Below, in pieces: positions 1-10,492 of a DNA stretch of 64,000 bases (its first letter is position 1; every line of letters starts with the position of its first letter). This stretch comes from Anthoceros angustus (Eukaryota; Streptophyta; Anthocerotopsida; Anthocerotales; Anthocerotaceae). The translations under genes and the position numbers were made by a program. A model generated the notes under the pieces. The model did no database searches, had not been told where the DNA came from, and saw nothing but the letters and a program-made list of their open reading frames with translations. The DNA lies in assembly GCA_010909165.1 (NCBI GenBank), contig MU008171.1:868001-932000 (forward strand), written 5' to 3'.

Positions 1-27
1 GCAACGCGCTCGAGGAGGAAAAGGAGA

Positions 28-417
28 TTGCCACCAAGAAGAAGAGAAAAGCCGGAGAGGCGTAGGCTCAAGGAAGAAGGCGAAGGTGGACGCACCACTG
101 TGTCAAGAAGGGCGCCCAGAGAAAAGCTTAAGAAAATGAGGGCCAAACGGCAGATTGATTCGGCGGAGGAGGAGGCGCGATCCGAGGAAGAAAATTTTGC
201 TGACCTAGATGCAGATGACGAACCGACCCCGGAAGGATTAGGGTTGACCTCAACAGCGGACCCCTCCTCGGGATGGGAAGAGATTTTCCAGGGAACTCCA
301 TTGGCAACAGAGGTCGACGCGGCAGAATTGGTTAGAGTGCGCACCCTACTGGGAAGGAAGGTGCTCGACATGGGAATGGCGTCCAAAGCGGGGCCTCCTC
401 AACAGGTGGATTTGTAG
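28..417 (+). CDS. Hypothetical charged protein, Gag-like leader ORF
   Basis: Open frame of 129 codons rich in Arg, Lys and Glu, starting with a basic stretch and moving into an acidic middle (about residues 45-70). I do not recognise a domain. It lies 15 bases upstream of a second ORF on the same strand that has a long coiled coil, and the two together look like the 5' part of a retrotransposon Gag or a transposon accessory protein. The window begins 27 bases upstream, so the true start may lie outside it. No reverse transcriptase follows, so a non-autonomous element is possible. The similarity is compositional only. Confidence 0.3.
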   Translation: MPPRRREKPERRRLKEEGEGGRTTVSRRAPREKLKKMRAKRQIDSAEEEARSEEENFADLDADDEPTPEGLGLTSTADPSSGWEEIFQGTPLATEVDAAELVRVRTLLGRKVLDMGMASKAGPPQQVDL

Positions 418-432
418 GAGCTAACCACATCT

Positions 433-1482
433 ATGATCCGGGCCCAGTCAGATTTGTTGGACCAAGCTGCGTTAGCCCTCACATGGCTCAGCGTGCAAGG
501 GCGGCGAGAGGAAGTGGTGAGGGCCCGATTTGAGGAGGAGGAGGCTAAGCGAAAGCAGCTGGAGGAGGATAAGCGGACCCTGGAGGAGATGAGGGTAAAA
601 ATTCAGGAGGATTTGTGCAGGGCCCAAGAGGAGTTGCAGTCCATGACGAGTCAGCAGGAAGCGCTCATGGCCCAGATCAAGGATGCCCACGAGGCGAATC
701 AAGAAATGCAAGGGGAATTGTTGCGAGCCCAAGAACAAGAGGCAGCCTTTGTGGAGAAGGCCCATAAGTTGGCGGACCGGTACAAGCGAGATGAGAGGCA
801 CGTGGCCGAGCCGAAGGAGAAGGGAAAGGGAAGCAAGCAGTCCACACGGGGTAGTGGAAGGGACTATCAAGGAAAGGAAGGAGCAACCGAGGTAGCCGAA
901 ACACCTACCAGAGTCGCCGAACAGACGATGGTCGTAGAGTCCACTACTGCGGTAGCAAAAATGGCTACCGACACCGGGGAGCCCAACTCTGAAGCGGCCA
1001 CGAGCGGCGCAACTCGACGCAACGTAACATCTTGCGAGGGCATGGATCAGGCAACCAGGGGTAGCCCACGGGAGGAGGGGGTAAGCACCTCAGCTACAGT
1101 AGGGGGTCCTATTATGTTGCGGCACATGGATGAGGAAACTTATGTTCCTGGTCTATATGTGAATGGGGAACGCGTGCTTAACCTCACTGTCCATGTGCGT
1201 GTGGAAATAGGAGGGATCAGGGCCTATCTTCTGCAAGTGAGGACCCGAAGTGGATACTTCTTCCACCGCTCGAGTGTGGGGATTGGCCCCCTATTATGCG
1301 GAGGCGATTTTGGAGGAGCTGACGGAAGAAGAAGTCCAGGCATGGGTGGACGAAGAGCCTGTAATAATCCTCAAAGAATAAAGGCGACAGGCCGGAGTGA
1401 GTGGGAGCTCAAGGAGATACCCCGATTAGGGACGCCCACTCAGCGAGTAGTGAGGTGGAGGTCTTATGGGAGGACCCGCTGA
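433..1482 (+). CDS. Coiled-coil protein of a probable retroelement
   Basis: 349 codons. Residues about 30-125 form an almost uninterrupted heptad-rich coiled coil dominated by Glu, Arg, Lys and Gln. Residues 125-220 are low-complexity Ser/Thr/Gly/Glu. After that comes a short ordered stretch (around residues 230-280). From about residue 280 the frame appears to be wrong: a different + frame over 1268-1380 reads as a cleaner acidic sequence ending in a stop near 1380, so a frameshift there is likely. A degraded second copy of the same region follows at about 1805-2935, so this belongs to a multicopy family. No enzyme domain is visible. A Gag-like or structural role in a non-autonomous element is inferred. 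Confidence 0.35.
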   Translation: MIRAQSDLLDQAALALTWLSVQGRREEVVRARFEEEEAKRKQLEEDKRTLEEMRVKIQEDLCRAQEELQSMTSQQEALMAQIKDAHEANQEMQGELLRAQEQEAAFVEKAHKLADRYKRDERHVAEPKEKGKGSKQSTRGSGRDYQGKEGATEVAETPTRVAEQTMVVESTTAVAKMATDTGEPNSEAATSGATRRNVTSCEGMDQATRGSPREEGVSTSATVGGPIMLRHMDEETYVPGLYVNGERVLNLTVHVRVEIGGIRAYLLQVRTRSGYFFHRSSVGIGPLLCGGDFGGADGRRSPGMGGRRACNNPQRIKATGRSEWELKEIPRLGTPTQRVVRWRSYGRTR

Positions 1483-2935
1483 TCGGGCGGTGAGGGCTCG
1501 AGGCGGCGGAGGACTAAGGACCAGGCGACCAAGTCGGGAAGGGCGAGATAGCGAGGGCAATAGGTGATAGCATCCTAGGAATGGAATTTGGTTGGGGATG
1601 CCACATCGACCTAAGATCGCTGGAATTGTAGGCGCTCTTCAAGGAGCAGTCGCTTTTAGAACCGAAAACTGGGGCTATGACGCCCCACCGATGTGGCCAA
1701 AAGGGGCCACCAGCCCGCCACAATGACACTTCCGTTGAGATCCCCACGCCTGTGGGTTGCTGAGACGTCCGATTGATGTAGGCGAGCGCGACGCCTCCTG
1801 GGTGGTGGAGGAGGATAAGCGGACCCTAGAGGATGAGGGTAAAAATTCGGAGGATTTGTGCAGGCCCAAGAGGAGTTCTGGGTCCATGGCCGGGCAGTGA
1901 GGCTCCGAGATCAAGGATGCCTACGAGGCTAATCAATCAAGGGGTGTTGCGAGCCCAAGAACAAGGCGTGCTTTGTGGAAGGCCCATAGGTTGGCGGACC
2001 GGGCAAGCGAGGAGGCGGGATGAGGCACGTGGCGAGCCGAGGAAGGAGAGGGAAAGGGCGGCGGGTCCACGGTGGGGTAGTGGAAGGGACTCTAGAGAGG
2101 AAGGAGCAACCGAGTGGCAGGAAACACCTACCGAGTCGCCCGAGACATGGTCGTGAGTCCACTCTGCGGTAGCAAAAATGGCTCTGAGCAGAGCCTCGGC
2201 GCCACGGCGGCGGGGCGCAACCGACGCCTATCTCGAGGGCATGGATCGGCAACCGGGGGTAGCCCGGTGAGGAGGGGTAAGCACCTCGGCTCTGAGGGGG
2301 TCCTATTATGTTCGGCACATGGATGAAACTTATGTTCTGGTCTATATGTGAATGGGGCAACGTGCCTCACACTCCGTATGCGTGTGGAAATAGGAGGGAT
2401 CGAGGCCTATCTTCTACAAGTGAGGACCAGTGGATACTTCTTTCCCGCCCAGTGTGGGATTGGCCCCTATTATGCGGAGGCGATTTTGGAGGAGCGGAAG
2501 AAGAAGTCAGGCATGGGTGGACAAGAGCACCTTAATAATCTCGGCCAATAGGCGAAGTGAGTGGAGGGAGCTCAAGGCGAGATACCCCCGATTAGGACGT
2601 CCACTAGCGATAGTGAGGTGGAGGTCTTATGGGAGGACACTGTCGGATCGAGTGGCGGGAGGGCTCGGTGGCCAGCGGTGGGGCGAAGGCCAGGCGACCA
2701 AGTCGGGGAAGGGCGCGTAGATAGCGTAGGCAAATAGGTGATAGCATCCTAGGAATGGAATTTGGTTGGGGATGCCACACTGGACCTAAGATCGCTCGGA
2801 ATTGTAGGCGTCTCTTGATAGGTATTTTAGGACTCGAAAAACTGGGGCTATGGCGCCCCGGTGATGTACAAAGGGGCCAATTGTACCGCCATGACAGATA
2901 ATTTCCGGTTGAGATCCCCACGCTGCTGTGGCGGT
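540..2935 (+). repeat. 1.2 kb tandem duplication of the coiled-coil element
   Basis: The segment at about 540-1770 recurs at about 1805-2935. Matching landmarks are the 'gaggataagcggaccct' stretch (565 and 1812), 'gtggaaataggagggatc' (1201 and 2384), 'tattatgcggaggcgatttt' (1291 and 2469) and 'gaatggaatttggttggggatgccaca' (1577 and 2752). The second copy has many short indels and no long reading frame, so it is a decayed duplicate. Confidence 0.8.
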
Positions 2936-2939
2936 TGGA

Positions 2940-3811
2940 GACGTCCAGATTGGCGAGGCGTGCGCGAGGCGGCTCACGTGGTCGAGCTTGCTCCGCAACT
3001 GAGGGAGGAAGGATGATAGAGCAATCCCGCTGACAAAGGAGGAGGAAATCAAGGGATTGGCGCGGGGCGGGTCTGGAGCTTGCTTGTAACGCCTGCTGTG
3101 ACGCCCGAGGGTTCTTCTTTCCTTCACCTTTGATCCTGATAGTTGTGTTCCGAAATCGGAAGAGTGTTGAGTGGTAGGTTGGAAGCTTGTGTGTGCATCA
3201 AGAAAGAGGAGGAGAGAAAGAGAGAGAAGAGATCGGGCGAAGGGGAGGTCGAGCACTGTATGCGATGCGAGGTGTGAGATCGAAAGTGGAGTAAGGAGGA
3301 GAACAAATTGTGAAAGTTGACAGTGGGAAATTGATGTGAGTGGATTGTGAAACTCAAACCGGTGCTGGCAGTGGAAAGTGCACAAGGGAAACAGCATTCC
3401 TGATGGAAATCGTGTGGCGTGGCGCCTTTTTGTGTGTGGATGTGTGTGTGGAGCGGGTGTGGGGTGTCCTAGGAACTCCCGTTCCTAGAAATCGGTGAGC
3501 ATGAAGAGTGAAGTGTAGAATAAAACCTGATCCGGAAGCAGGGGTCGCGGCCCGTGACAGGGATCCGCGGCGCCGTGCGCCCGAATTAAGTCGCTAGGGT
3601 TTGGTGTGGGACCCACCTCGGTAGTCGTAGCAACCACTCCGAGGTGAGAACCGCTGTAGTAGCCCGGAACTGGTCTCGGAGTGGATTGGCGGTGTGGAAT
3701 AGATCCGGGGTAGTAGTAGAGAGGGTAGGAAGAGTAGCGATGGCAGGTGCAGTCCCAACTTGGGCAAAGGTCAGTAGTGATAGAAGTTAGCGTCTCTTGG
3801 CACAAACCATT
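2940..3811. other. Gene-free stretch, possible gypsy LTR remnant
   Basis: No convincing gene on either strand. The motif 'tgtgacgcccgagggttc' near 3098 and an AATAAA at about 3519 are compatible with a degraded Ty3/gypsy LTR downstream of the coiled-coil ORFs, but I found no partner LTR, so this is weak. The stretch ends abruptly at 3811, where the truncated LTR of the next element begins. Confidence 0.2.
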
Positions 3812-4258
3812 GTCATGTCATAGTCCTTACACATCGGGTAATTGCTAATTACAACTAAAGAGCATATAGATAAGCATGGTTGTTAGGTAGAGAGCCTGTT
3901 GTGATGAATAAGCAAATGCAGCTTATTCATAATTAGGGTTAGAAGACGTGTGTCGAAATCGCTGCACTCGACCATGGACGGAGGAGCAAGATGAGCATCA
4001 TGATGTGAATCGCATGCGCTGGAGCTTGGACCGACGATAAAAGCGCAGGAGAGCAAGGCGATAGGTGGTTGTTAGAGTCTTCGTGCGCAAGCTAGTTATG
4101 GTAGCCACAATGAATCACATCAACTTTTGAGACAATCTGAGTTTGCTGCTATGCTTGAGTCACCACTTGAAAGCGATCGCTGGCGTTGCTTGCTGTGACG
4201 ATGAACTGCCAACCCCAAACGAGACTCAGCTGAGAATCGTATTACAGAGACTCGTGTT
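3812..4258 (+). repeat. 5' LTR, left part missing
   Basis: Aligns with 12865-13302, sharing long identical runs such as 'cttggaccgacgataaaagcgcaggagagcaaggcgata'-type sequence (4025-4064 and 13080-13120). The first about 170 bases of the 3' LTR (12696-12864) have no counterpart here, so this LTR is truncated at 3811. Differences between the copies are mostly short indels. No clear primer-binding site follows at about 4259. Confidence 0.8.
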
Positions 4259-4959
4259 GTGATCCGATCCTTTGTTTTGTTTCGACCTACCTTTTACTCT
4301 AACAACCACCTCGCACTGAGAGGGAGGCTAATTACGTGGTTTGTTTCCCGGTGGAGTTTGGCGCTGGTGTTTCGCGAGGACGGCATTGCTGGTTGACGCT
4401 TGATCAACTCGATCCCGGTTGCCCAGCGGCGGTGTCGAAATACGACTTACTTCGAATCTTCTGGTCAGGTGCTTGGATCGACTGCTGGTTGCATGTTGGA
4501 CTGAGGTTGATGTACTCTAGGGATTGAGCACTAGAGCTTACGGTGCTTGACACTTCCTTGGAGAGAAAGCTGAATTGTCTGAAAACCGAATTGGCCGTTC
4601 TGGAGGCGATGAGCCGAATCTTGATCGGCTGTTGAATTAGAGCACAAGGTTGAGCCGCCTCTGCTGAATTCGACACTTGGCACACTTGGTGATGCATGTT
4701 GATGAGGGAGTGGGGAATCGCACCGCTTGAGATCGAGAGTGGTGAGATCGCCGCCGACGGAGGAATTTTCACAGACGAGCGACAATTGTTGTGAAGCCTG
4801 GGTTGCAAGCTATTGAGGCAAGTGCAGTCTGCGGGAGAGCTCACTTCTAATCAGAGGGATTATGCGCTCGACTTGGTGATGCCGGTTGGTCTCCATTCTC
4901 GCTATTTTGCAAGAAGAAGAGGCTTGTGGACGATCACAGAGTCTAGTGGATCAGACGAC

Positions 4960-5690
4960 ATGGCCGAGCCAGGGTCATCGACATCCAGGGCAGAAAAGTT
5001 CTCGGGCAGACCTGGTACTCAGACTCTGCGTGATTTCAAGCTTTACTTCAATTTTCTAACCAGCCGGGTCAAGTTCAAACATGGCGCAGCCTTTACAATC
5101 GGTATATGTTTGAGCAACTCCCGGATACATGGCTGATGAAGCTTTGGATCTGTATGAGGCTCATTGTGAGAGACTGCTGAGTAGCACGCTTGCACCTAAT
5201 CCGCCTTTCGAAGCTTTGCGTGGCAATGCTTGTATGCTTTCAGCTGTTGCCACATCGTCGGGTATTGCCGGGACTATTTCTCCTACTAACCACCTACGGT
5301 GATTACCATGACGCCTCAAGAGAGGGCTGGCTATGGGGATTGCTGAAGTTATGGAGGTGCGCATGTGTTAATCTGTGAGGAGTTCTTCATCATCTTGGAG
5401 AAAGCTTTTCCATTCAAGACACGAGAAGATAGCGAGCTTGCCGCCTTCACTCTAAGAAAGGAGAGACGGTTCAGATGGATGGCCGAGGTCAAAAGTTACG
5501 GAAGGGACAGAATGCTTACGGATCGTGAGGTCGCATGTAAGTTTCTTAGTGCTTTGGAGACGAGCGTTGTTCCACTTTCGCTTGTTTACATCTTTAGTGG
5601 ATAAATACGGGACCAATATATGCTTGATCAAGTCTTCCAGAAGCGTAACGGAAGGCGGCATTCTCAGCATATGCTTATAAGCATACTAAG
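4960..5690 (+). pseudogene. Gag capsid region of the gypsy element (frameshifted)
   Basis: The ATG at 4960 opens a frame read as MAEPGSSTSRAEKFSGRPGT, followed by a gypsy-type capsid pattern (KLYFNFL-like region). The frame breaks near 5095, continues in another frame to about 5300, and resumes at 5365-5604 with EKAFPFKTREDSELAAFTLR and DREVACKFLSALE, which are typical of plant gypsy capsid C-terminal helices. Further remnants run to about 5690. In an active element this protein would assemble the virus-like particle in the cytoplasm. At least two frame changes make this copy non-functional as read. Confidence 0.7.
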
Positions 5691-5858
5691 TCTTATGCAC
5701 ATTACCAACATATGTTTGCTAGCAAGAGTGTTGTGCTAGCTTGGTACATCTAAGCGTAACTCATGTGTTGAAGCCTAAGCTCGCCAAGGCGTTTCCAGAT
5801 CACTTTTTCACCCATCCGAATCATGGGGGAGTCTGAGCATCTCGCCAACAAGTGCTCT

Positions 5859-7981
5859 TGAGGCACTTTATTGCACACATTGCCACAAGACGGACATGTA
5901 GTTACCGCTTGTTTTTTCGTAAACATCTTGAACGTCGTTATCAAAAGCATGGAGGTGGAGAAGCCGAGGTTGTCACTTCCACTCGCGCAACAGTGCACGG
6001 GCCGCCTTCACTGCTAGTCTGAAGGCCCCACTAAGAGCAAGCTTCGACGTGAGAAGGAGAAACGCAAAATTGCGGCCTCGAGAAGATGTCGACTTGAGAC
6101 GCCATGTCGGCCTCACTACTCGATGAGTGTGTTGACAAAGTTTGGCGCTAAGCCCCGGGCGATTGAGCTAATGCCTGTGATGCGGTGAGGAAGAAGACTA
6201 TGGAAGTCCTGTCCTGGTGTGTGCAGTACAGAAGATGCCAGAGGCATCCGAGGTGGTTACCGTAGTCGCACACAAGCGGACAACGGTGTTGCCCAAGCCA
6301 GCTACACGAATGCAGGCTGCCAGAGCTGTGATGCCACAATCTTTCGTTCCTTTGCCGCTAGGGACAGCTGCTTCATTGAGAGGGGCAGATCACCTGCCAC
6401 TTACAAACGAGCTGGAGGAACATAGCTCGAAGCCACAGGAGATGTTACACTTGGCTTCAACTTCGTGGCGGAAGGGAGACCTTGTTCAAAAGCTGATTCA
6501 CGCTCCATTATTCACTTTGGATGAGCTGGGGGTGGGATTGACTCAGGTTCATTCCATGCTTCAAGACGTGTTGGCCCCACGGCTGGCTCTAGAGAAGTCG
6601 GTCATGATGCCGATGTGCTAATGTGTTATCTTGTCAACCTCCGTAATCAACATGGGTTGACCAATTGACATCGCCCGGGCTGATGGCTTCCAGCTAAAAC
6701 ATGTCAAGGGCATCCGATGGTACAGCCTACCAATCGGTTGCAGATGCTGGTTAATCACACATTAGTGGATAATCGTGAAGGCCATGTCACTGTCAATGGA
6801 GTCGCTCCTAGAGTCGTTCTGTTAGACACAGGGGCCCAACCTGTCATCATAGGGCAAACATTGGCTGCTAGACTGCAGCTCATGGGCTCTGCTCTCAAGA
6901 GCTCAACCTGGAATATTCGTATCGCAATCCGTTGAGGCACTTTATTGCACACATTGCCACAAGGCCAGGACATGTAGTTCGTTTGTTTTGAAACATCTGA
7001 GCGTCGTTATCAAAAGCATGGAGGTGGAGAAGCCGAGGTTGTCACTTCCACTGCGCAGCGGTGCAGCTGCGTCTTGAGACTCTGTTAGTGCAGGCGGCTC
7101 CCACTAAGAGCAAGCTCGACGTGAGAAGGAGCAAAAGTGCGGTGGTCTTGAGAAGATGTCGGCAGGCGCCATGTCGGCTCTCACTACTCAGATGAGTGTG
7201 TTGACAGCAAGTTTGGCGGCTAAGCCAGCCGGGGCAGTTGAGCTAATATCTGTTCAGGACAGCGGTGAGGAAGAAGACTATGGAAGTCCTGTCCAGGTGT
7301 GTGCAGTGCAGAAGATGCCAGAGGCATCCGAGGTGGTTACCATAGCCGCAGCACACAAGCGGACAACGGTGTTGCCCAAGCCAGCTACGAATGCGGTGCC
7401 CGGTGATGCCACAATCTTTCGTTCCTTTGCCGCTAGACAGCTTCATTGAGAGGGGCAGATCACCGCCACTTACAAATGAGTGGAGGAACATAGCTCGAAG
7501 CCACGGAGATGTTACACTTGGCTTCAACCGTGGCGGAAGGAGACCTTGTTCAAAAGGCGATTCACGCTCCATTATTCACTTTGGATGAGCTGGGGTGGGA
7601 TTGACTCGAGTTCATTCCATGCTTCAAGGCGTGTTGGCCCCACGGTGCTCAGTCGGTCATGATCTTTGTGATGCGGGCTAATGTGTTATCTTGTCAACCT
7701 CCGAATCAACATGGGTTGACCAATTGACATCGGCCCAAGGGCTGGCTTCCGATTAACAAACATGTCACGAGGCATCCGATGGTACTGACCTACCAATCGG
7801 TTCTGCGATCTTGATTAATCACACATTAGTGGATAATCGTGAAGGCCATGTCATCCTGGAGTTGCTCCTAGAGTCGTTACATTGACACAGGGCCCAACCG
7901 TCATCATAGGGCAAACATTGGCTGCTGCAACTCATGGGCTCTCAAGAGCTCAACTGGAATATCGTCTGGCGGGGCCGTTGA
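5859..7981 (+). repeat. Internal tandem duplication (zinc knuckle to protease)
   Basis: Unit 1 (5859-6931) and unit 2 (6932-7981) begin with the same 'gaggcactttattgcacacattgcc' sequence and end in the same protease-coding sequence. Each carries the start of a CCHC zinc knuckle (Cys-Thr-His-Cys-His-Lys), a Pro/Ala-rich linker and the aspartic protease. Unit 1 retains the better protease and unit 2 is interrupted by many small indels. The duplication lies between Gag and the downstream pol domains of one element. Confidence 0.8.
6717..6935 (+). CDS. Retropepsin-like aspartic protease domain
   Basis: Residues about 23-55 of this 72-codon frame contain a beta-strand pattern followed by VLLDTGAQPVIIG. 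Asp-Thr-Gly-Ala is the active-site motif of retroviral-type aspartic proteases, which act as dimers to cleave the Gag-Pol precursor. The frame ends where the second duplicated unit begins. In the duplicated copy near 7860-7910 the Asp-Thr-Gly motif is lost through indels while the following 'VIIGQTLAA' survives. Domain identity is clear. Activity cannot be assumed, because neighbouring frames are broken. Confidence 0.75.
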   Translation: MVQPTNRLQMLVNHTLVDNREGHVTVNGVAPRVVLLDTGAQPVIIGQTLAARLQLMGSALKSSTWNIRIAIR

Positions 7982-8264
7982 GCCGGTCGAGGAGAAACAA
8001 TTTATCCCGTAGTTATTGCTTTACGACCGGGTTCTGCCGATGCTGTCACCATGGAGGTACACTGTCTCGTTTCCGCAGCCACCAGCTATGACATTCGCCG
8101 GGCGAGTTCATGTTTCTCCTGTAGTAGATAATCGGACAATAAAGCTTTATCTACCGACCGGGCGTGGAGGGCGCTGGCCTACATTCCTTGATCTTCATCA
8201 CCGCACTGCTGATGCCCATGTGATGACGGTGAGGCACGTTTGTGCAGCTCGGATCTAGCCAGTT

Positions 8265-8552
8265 TTGCCTAAGGATGACAGCCGGGTATCCTGGCTCTTT
8301 GAAGAGGAAGGCGAAGCACTCTCAAATACTGTGGTCGCCGATGAAGCATTGACTGCCAGCTTTTCAGCTACAATCCCTGAGGTTTTGAAGCCTGATGCAA
8401 CTTGGATGGATGCAGCTCGGGCTCATGTCATTTTTGCCATGGAACAATTTCACAAGGGGGCGGGTGCTGACGATAGCACACTGCCGATTGTAGTTATGCA
8501 TTCGGCATTGGAGCCACTTCACCGACAAGCGATTCGTGGACTACCCTTGTGA
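8265..8552 (+). CDS. Linker region upstream of the methyltransferase
   Basis: 95-codon frame between the duplicated protease and the methyltransferase. It is mildly acidic with predicted helices, and I recognise no domain. The stop at 8550-8552 falls immediately before the region that should hold methyltransferase motif I, and coding appears to continue at once in another frame (8556 onward). The stop is therefore probably a frameshift artefact within one polyprotein. It may form an N-terminal part of the methyltransferase module or a spacer from the protease. Confidence 0.4.
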   Translation: MPKDDSRVSWLFEEEGEALSNTVVADEALTASFSATIPEVLKPDATWMDAARAHVIFAMEQFHKGAGADDSTLPIVVMHSALEPLHRQAIRGLPL

Positions 8553-8555
8553 TGG

Positions 8556-9450
8556 ATGTGTGTTGGTGGAGCTTTTGCGTGCATTGCTCGGTTGGAGGTA
8601 GCATTACGGCTGCCTATCAAAAAGTATATCTATCGTGATGTTGCTCACAGCGATAGCCATCTTCCGCTACAGCTTGAACAATTTCCAGCACTTTTGTCTC
8701 AGGATGCTTTCACCGCTTTGCCTCAAGACATTTTGCTGGTTCAGCCTTGTCACATTCGCCAATTAGCACATGTGGACCTGGTAGTGGCTGGCTGGGAATG
8801 TCAGGGTTTTTCTAGAGCTGGTGGAGGCGCTGGTTTGCAACACCCAGGAACTGGACTGTTTACTTCATTGGTTCAAGTGATGAGATGGATTCAGAATGCA
8901 TATCCCAGGGCTCTTTATGTGTTCGAAAATACGCCAGCTCATTTAGACCCGCGAGCTCAAGTTAAGCAGGATGCTGCTATCGTGCAGCATGTACTTGGAC
9001 CTCCTTTTGTTATGGACGCTGCACAAGTTGGCAGCTATGCTCATCGTTTGAGGAGTTATTGGACCAATTGGGCCCCTACAGCAGTGCTTCAACTGGCCTT
9101 GCGACATACCCAGAATCCTCGCCACCGCAGGATGTGCTTGACCCCAAGCATGTTCCGCGACCACTGCGTGGCCCGGAGCGAGCTCCTTGGTTCCCTACCA
9201 ATCACGTGGGTGAGCCGCGTCGTACGTTGCCTACACTGGTTAGTTTTTCTCCATCCTATGCGTATAGGGGGAATGGTCCAGGTTTGTTATTCAACACAGA
9301 TACTCACTGTTGGGAGGAGCCGTCCATCGCAGAGCGTGAACGCATCATGGGGTTTTCAACTCATGCCACTGCGGCTGCTGGGGTTTCTATTTCTGAACGT
9401 TGTGCTGCTGTTGGGCGAGCTATGGACTTGTTTGCTCTCACCTGGTTAGT
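8556..9450 (+). pseudogene. Cytosine-5 DNA methyltransferase domain inside the retrotransposon
   Basis: Two overlapping frames (8556-9110 and about 9110-9450) together show the ordered motifs of a C5 DNA methyltransferase. A degenerate motif I (GGAFACIARLEVAL then KKYIYRDV) is followed by motif IV at codons 76-86 (VVAGWECQGFS; catalytic Cys at 8799-8801), GLQHPGTGLF, motif VI (YVFENTP), motif VIII (MDAAQVGSYAHRLRSYW), motif IX (RRTLPTL) and motif X (ERERIMGF, then RCAAVGRAMD). The order and the 'DA-x(2)-V...AHR-x-R-x-YW' pattern recall the DNMT3/DRM type. The usual Pro before the catalytic Cys is Glu here. One frame change near 9110-9130 and a damaged motif I break this copy. The domain lies between protease and RT in the same orientation, so it belongs to the element. 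The probable role is methylation of DNA, perhaps the element's own cDNA. Confidence 0.85.
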
Positions 9451-9679
9451 GAGCATTTGTCTCATGTTTCAAGTCTTGGCTCGACCGAATTTTTGTGGCA
9501 TGGCGAACAGGAGCCTTCCTAATCGCTATCCGATGCTACACTTGCCTTTTCCCTTGGATCAGACTTTTCAGACGGTAGGGGAACATGCAGCATGGAAACC
9601 CAAGCTCGCTTTTTCGGCTGAAGCTGATGCTGCTGATCCATTGTCGGCAGCTTCTGCTGATCGCCCTTCTATTGAGACT

Positions 9680-10492
9680 TTTCCGTGGTGCATGGGTCCG
9701 CAGTTGACTAACGATCAGCGGCAACGAATGATACGGTTGTTGGTTCGGTACCAGGACTGTTTTGCTTTTTCGATGAAAGAGCTGGAGTCCTGCAATGTTA
9801 TGCAGTTTCGCATTCCTTTGACCTCTTCTGAGCCTATCTATCGGCGTCGGTATCGGTTAAGTCCCGCAGAATGGGCTATTGTGGATGCTGTTGCCGAGAA
9901 GCGTATGAAATTTGGTCTTATCTGACCTTCTACATCGATTATCTGCAGCCGGTTTTGCCACCAAAGAAGGAGCGGCCGAGTGTGGATGGAGAAGCGTATG
10001 TGCGGTGACTATCGGCCCATTAACGCATCACTTTCAAGATCGTTATCCTATGCCTACGCCAAGAACTGCTCACCAAATAGAATGATGCATATTTTTCGGC
10101 TGGATTTACGTCAAGGGTTCAATCAAGTTCCTATTGCGGAAGAGGATATCAAGAAGACAGCATTTCACGGCTCTCAACAGCTGTGGGAATGGCTGTTTAT
10201 GCCTTTTGGGTTCCGTAATGCACCAGTGATTTTCCAACGTATTATGGACAAGGTATTGTCCGGTGCTGCACATCTACTCTGTTACATTGACAATGTGTTG
10301 GTGCATAGCAAGGATTTTGAGTTGCATCTTGTGCACTTGGAAGACTGTTCTGCAGGTTGCGGCTTCGGTTCGTTGCCACCCACCAAATGTGAACTAGGCA
10401 TGGACACTGTAGCATATTTGGGACATCGCATCGTTCCTAATGGCATTATGCCTCATGCTGCTAAGGTTCAGGCCTATTCTGGAGGTGGCTGA
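9680..10492 (+). pseudogene. Gypsy reverse transcriptase domain (frameshifted)
   Basis: Begins with the usual gypsy pre-RT stretch (YRRRYRLSPAEWAIVDA at about 9838) and breaks near 9923. It resumes at 9980-10492 with CGDYRPINA, FRLDLRQGFNQVPI (first catalytic Asp), TAFHGSQQLWEW, MPFGFRNAPVIFQRIMD and CYIDNVLVHS. The second catalytic motif, normally Tyr-x-Asp-Asp, reads Tyr-Ile-Asp-Asn, so one metal-binding Asp is missing. The thumb region (YLGHRIVPNGI) follows. The domain copies element RNA into DNA. Frameshifts at about 9923, 10035-10075 and 10480, plus the Asn substitution, make this copy inactive as read. Confidence 0.85.

Noticed and set aside
8943-9164. Minus-strand frame across the methyltransferase
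   Set aside because: Antisense shadow of the methyltransferase coding strand.
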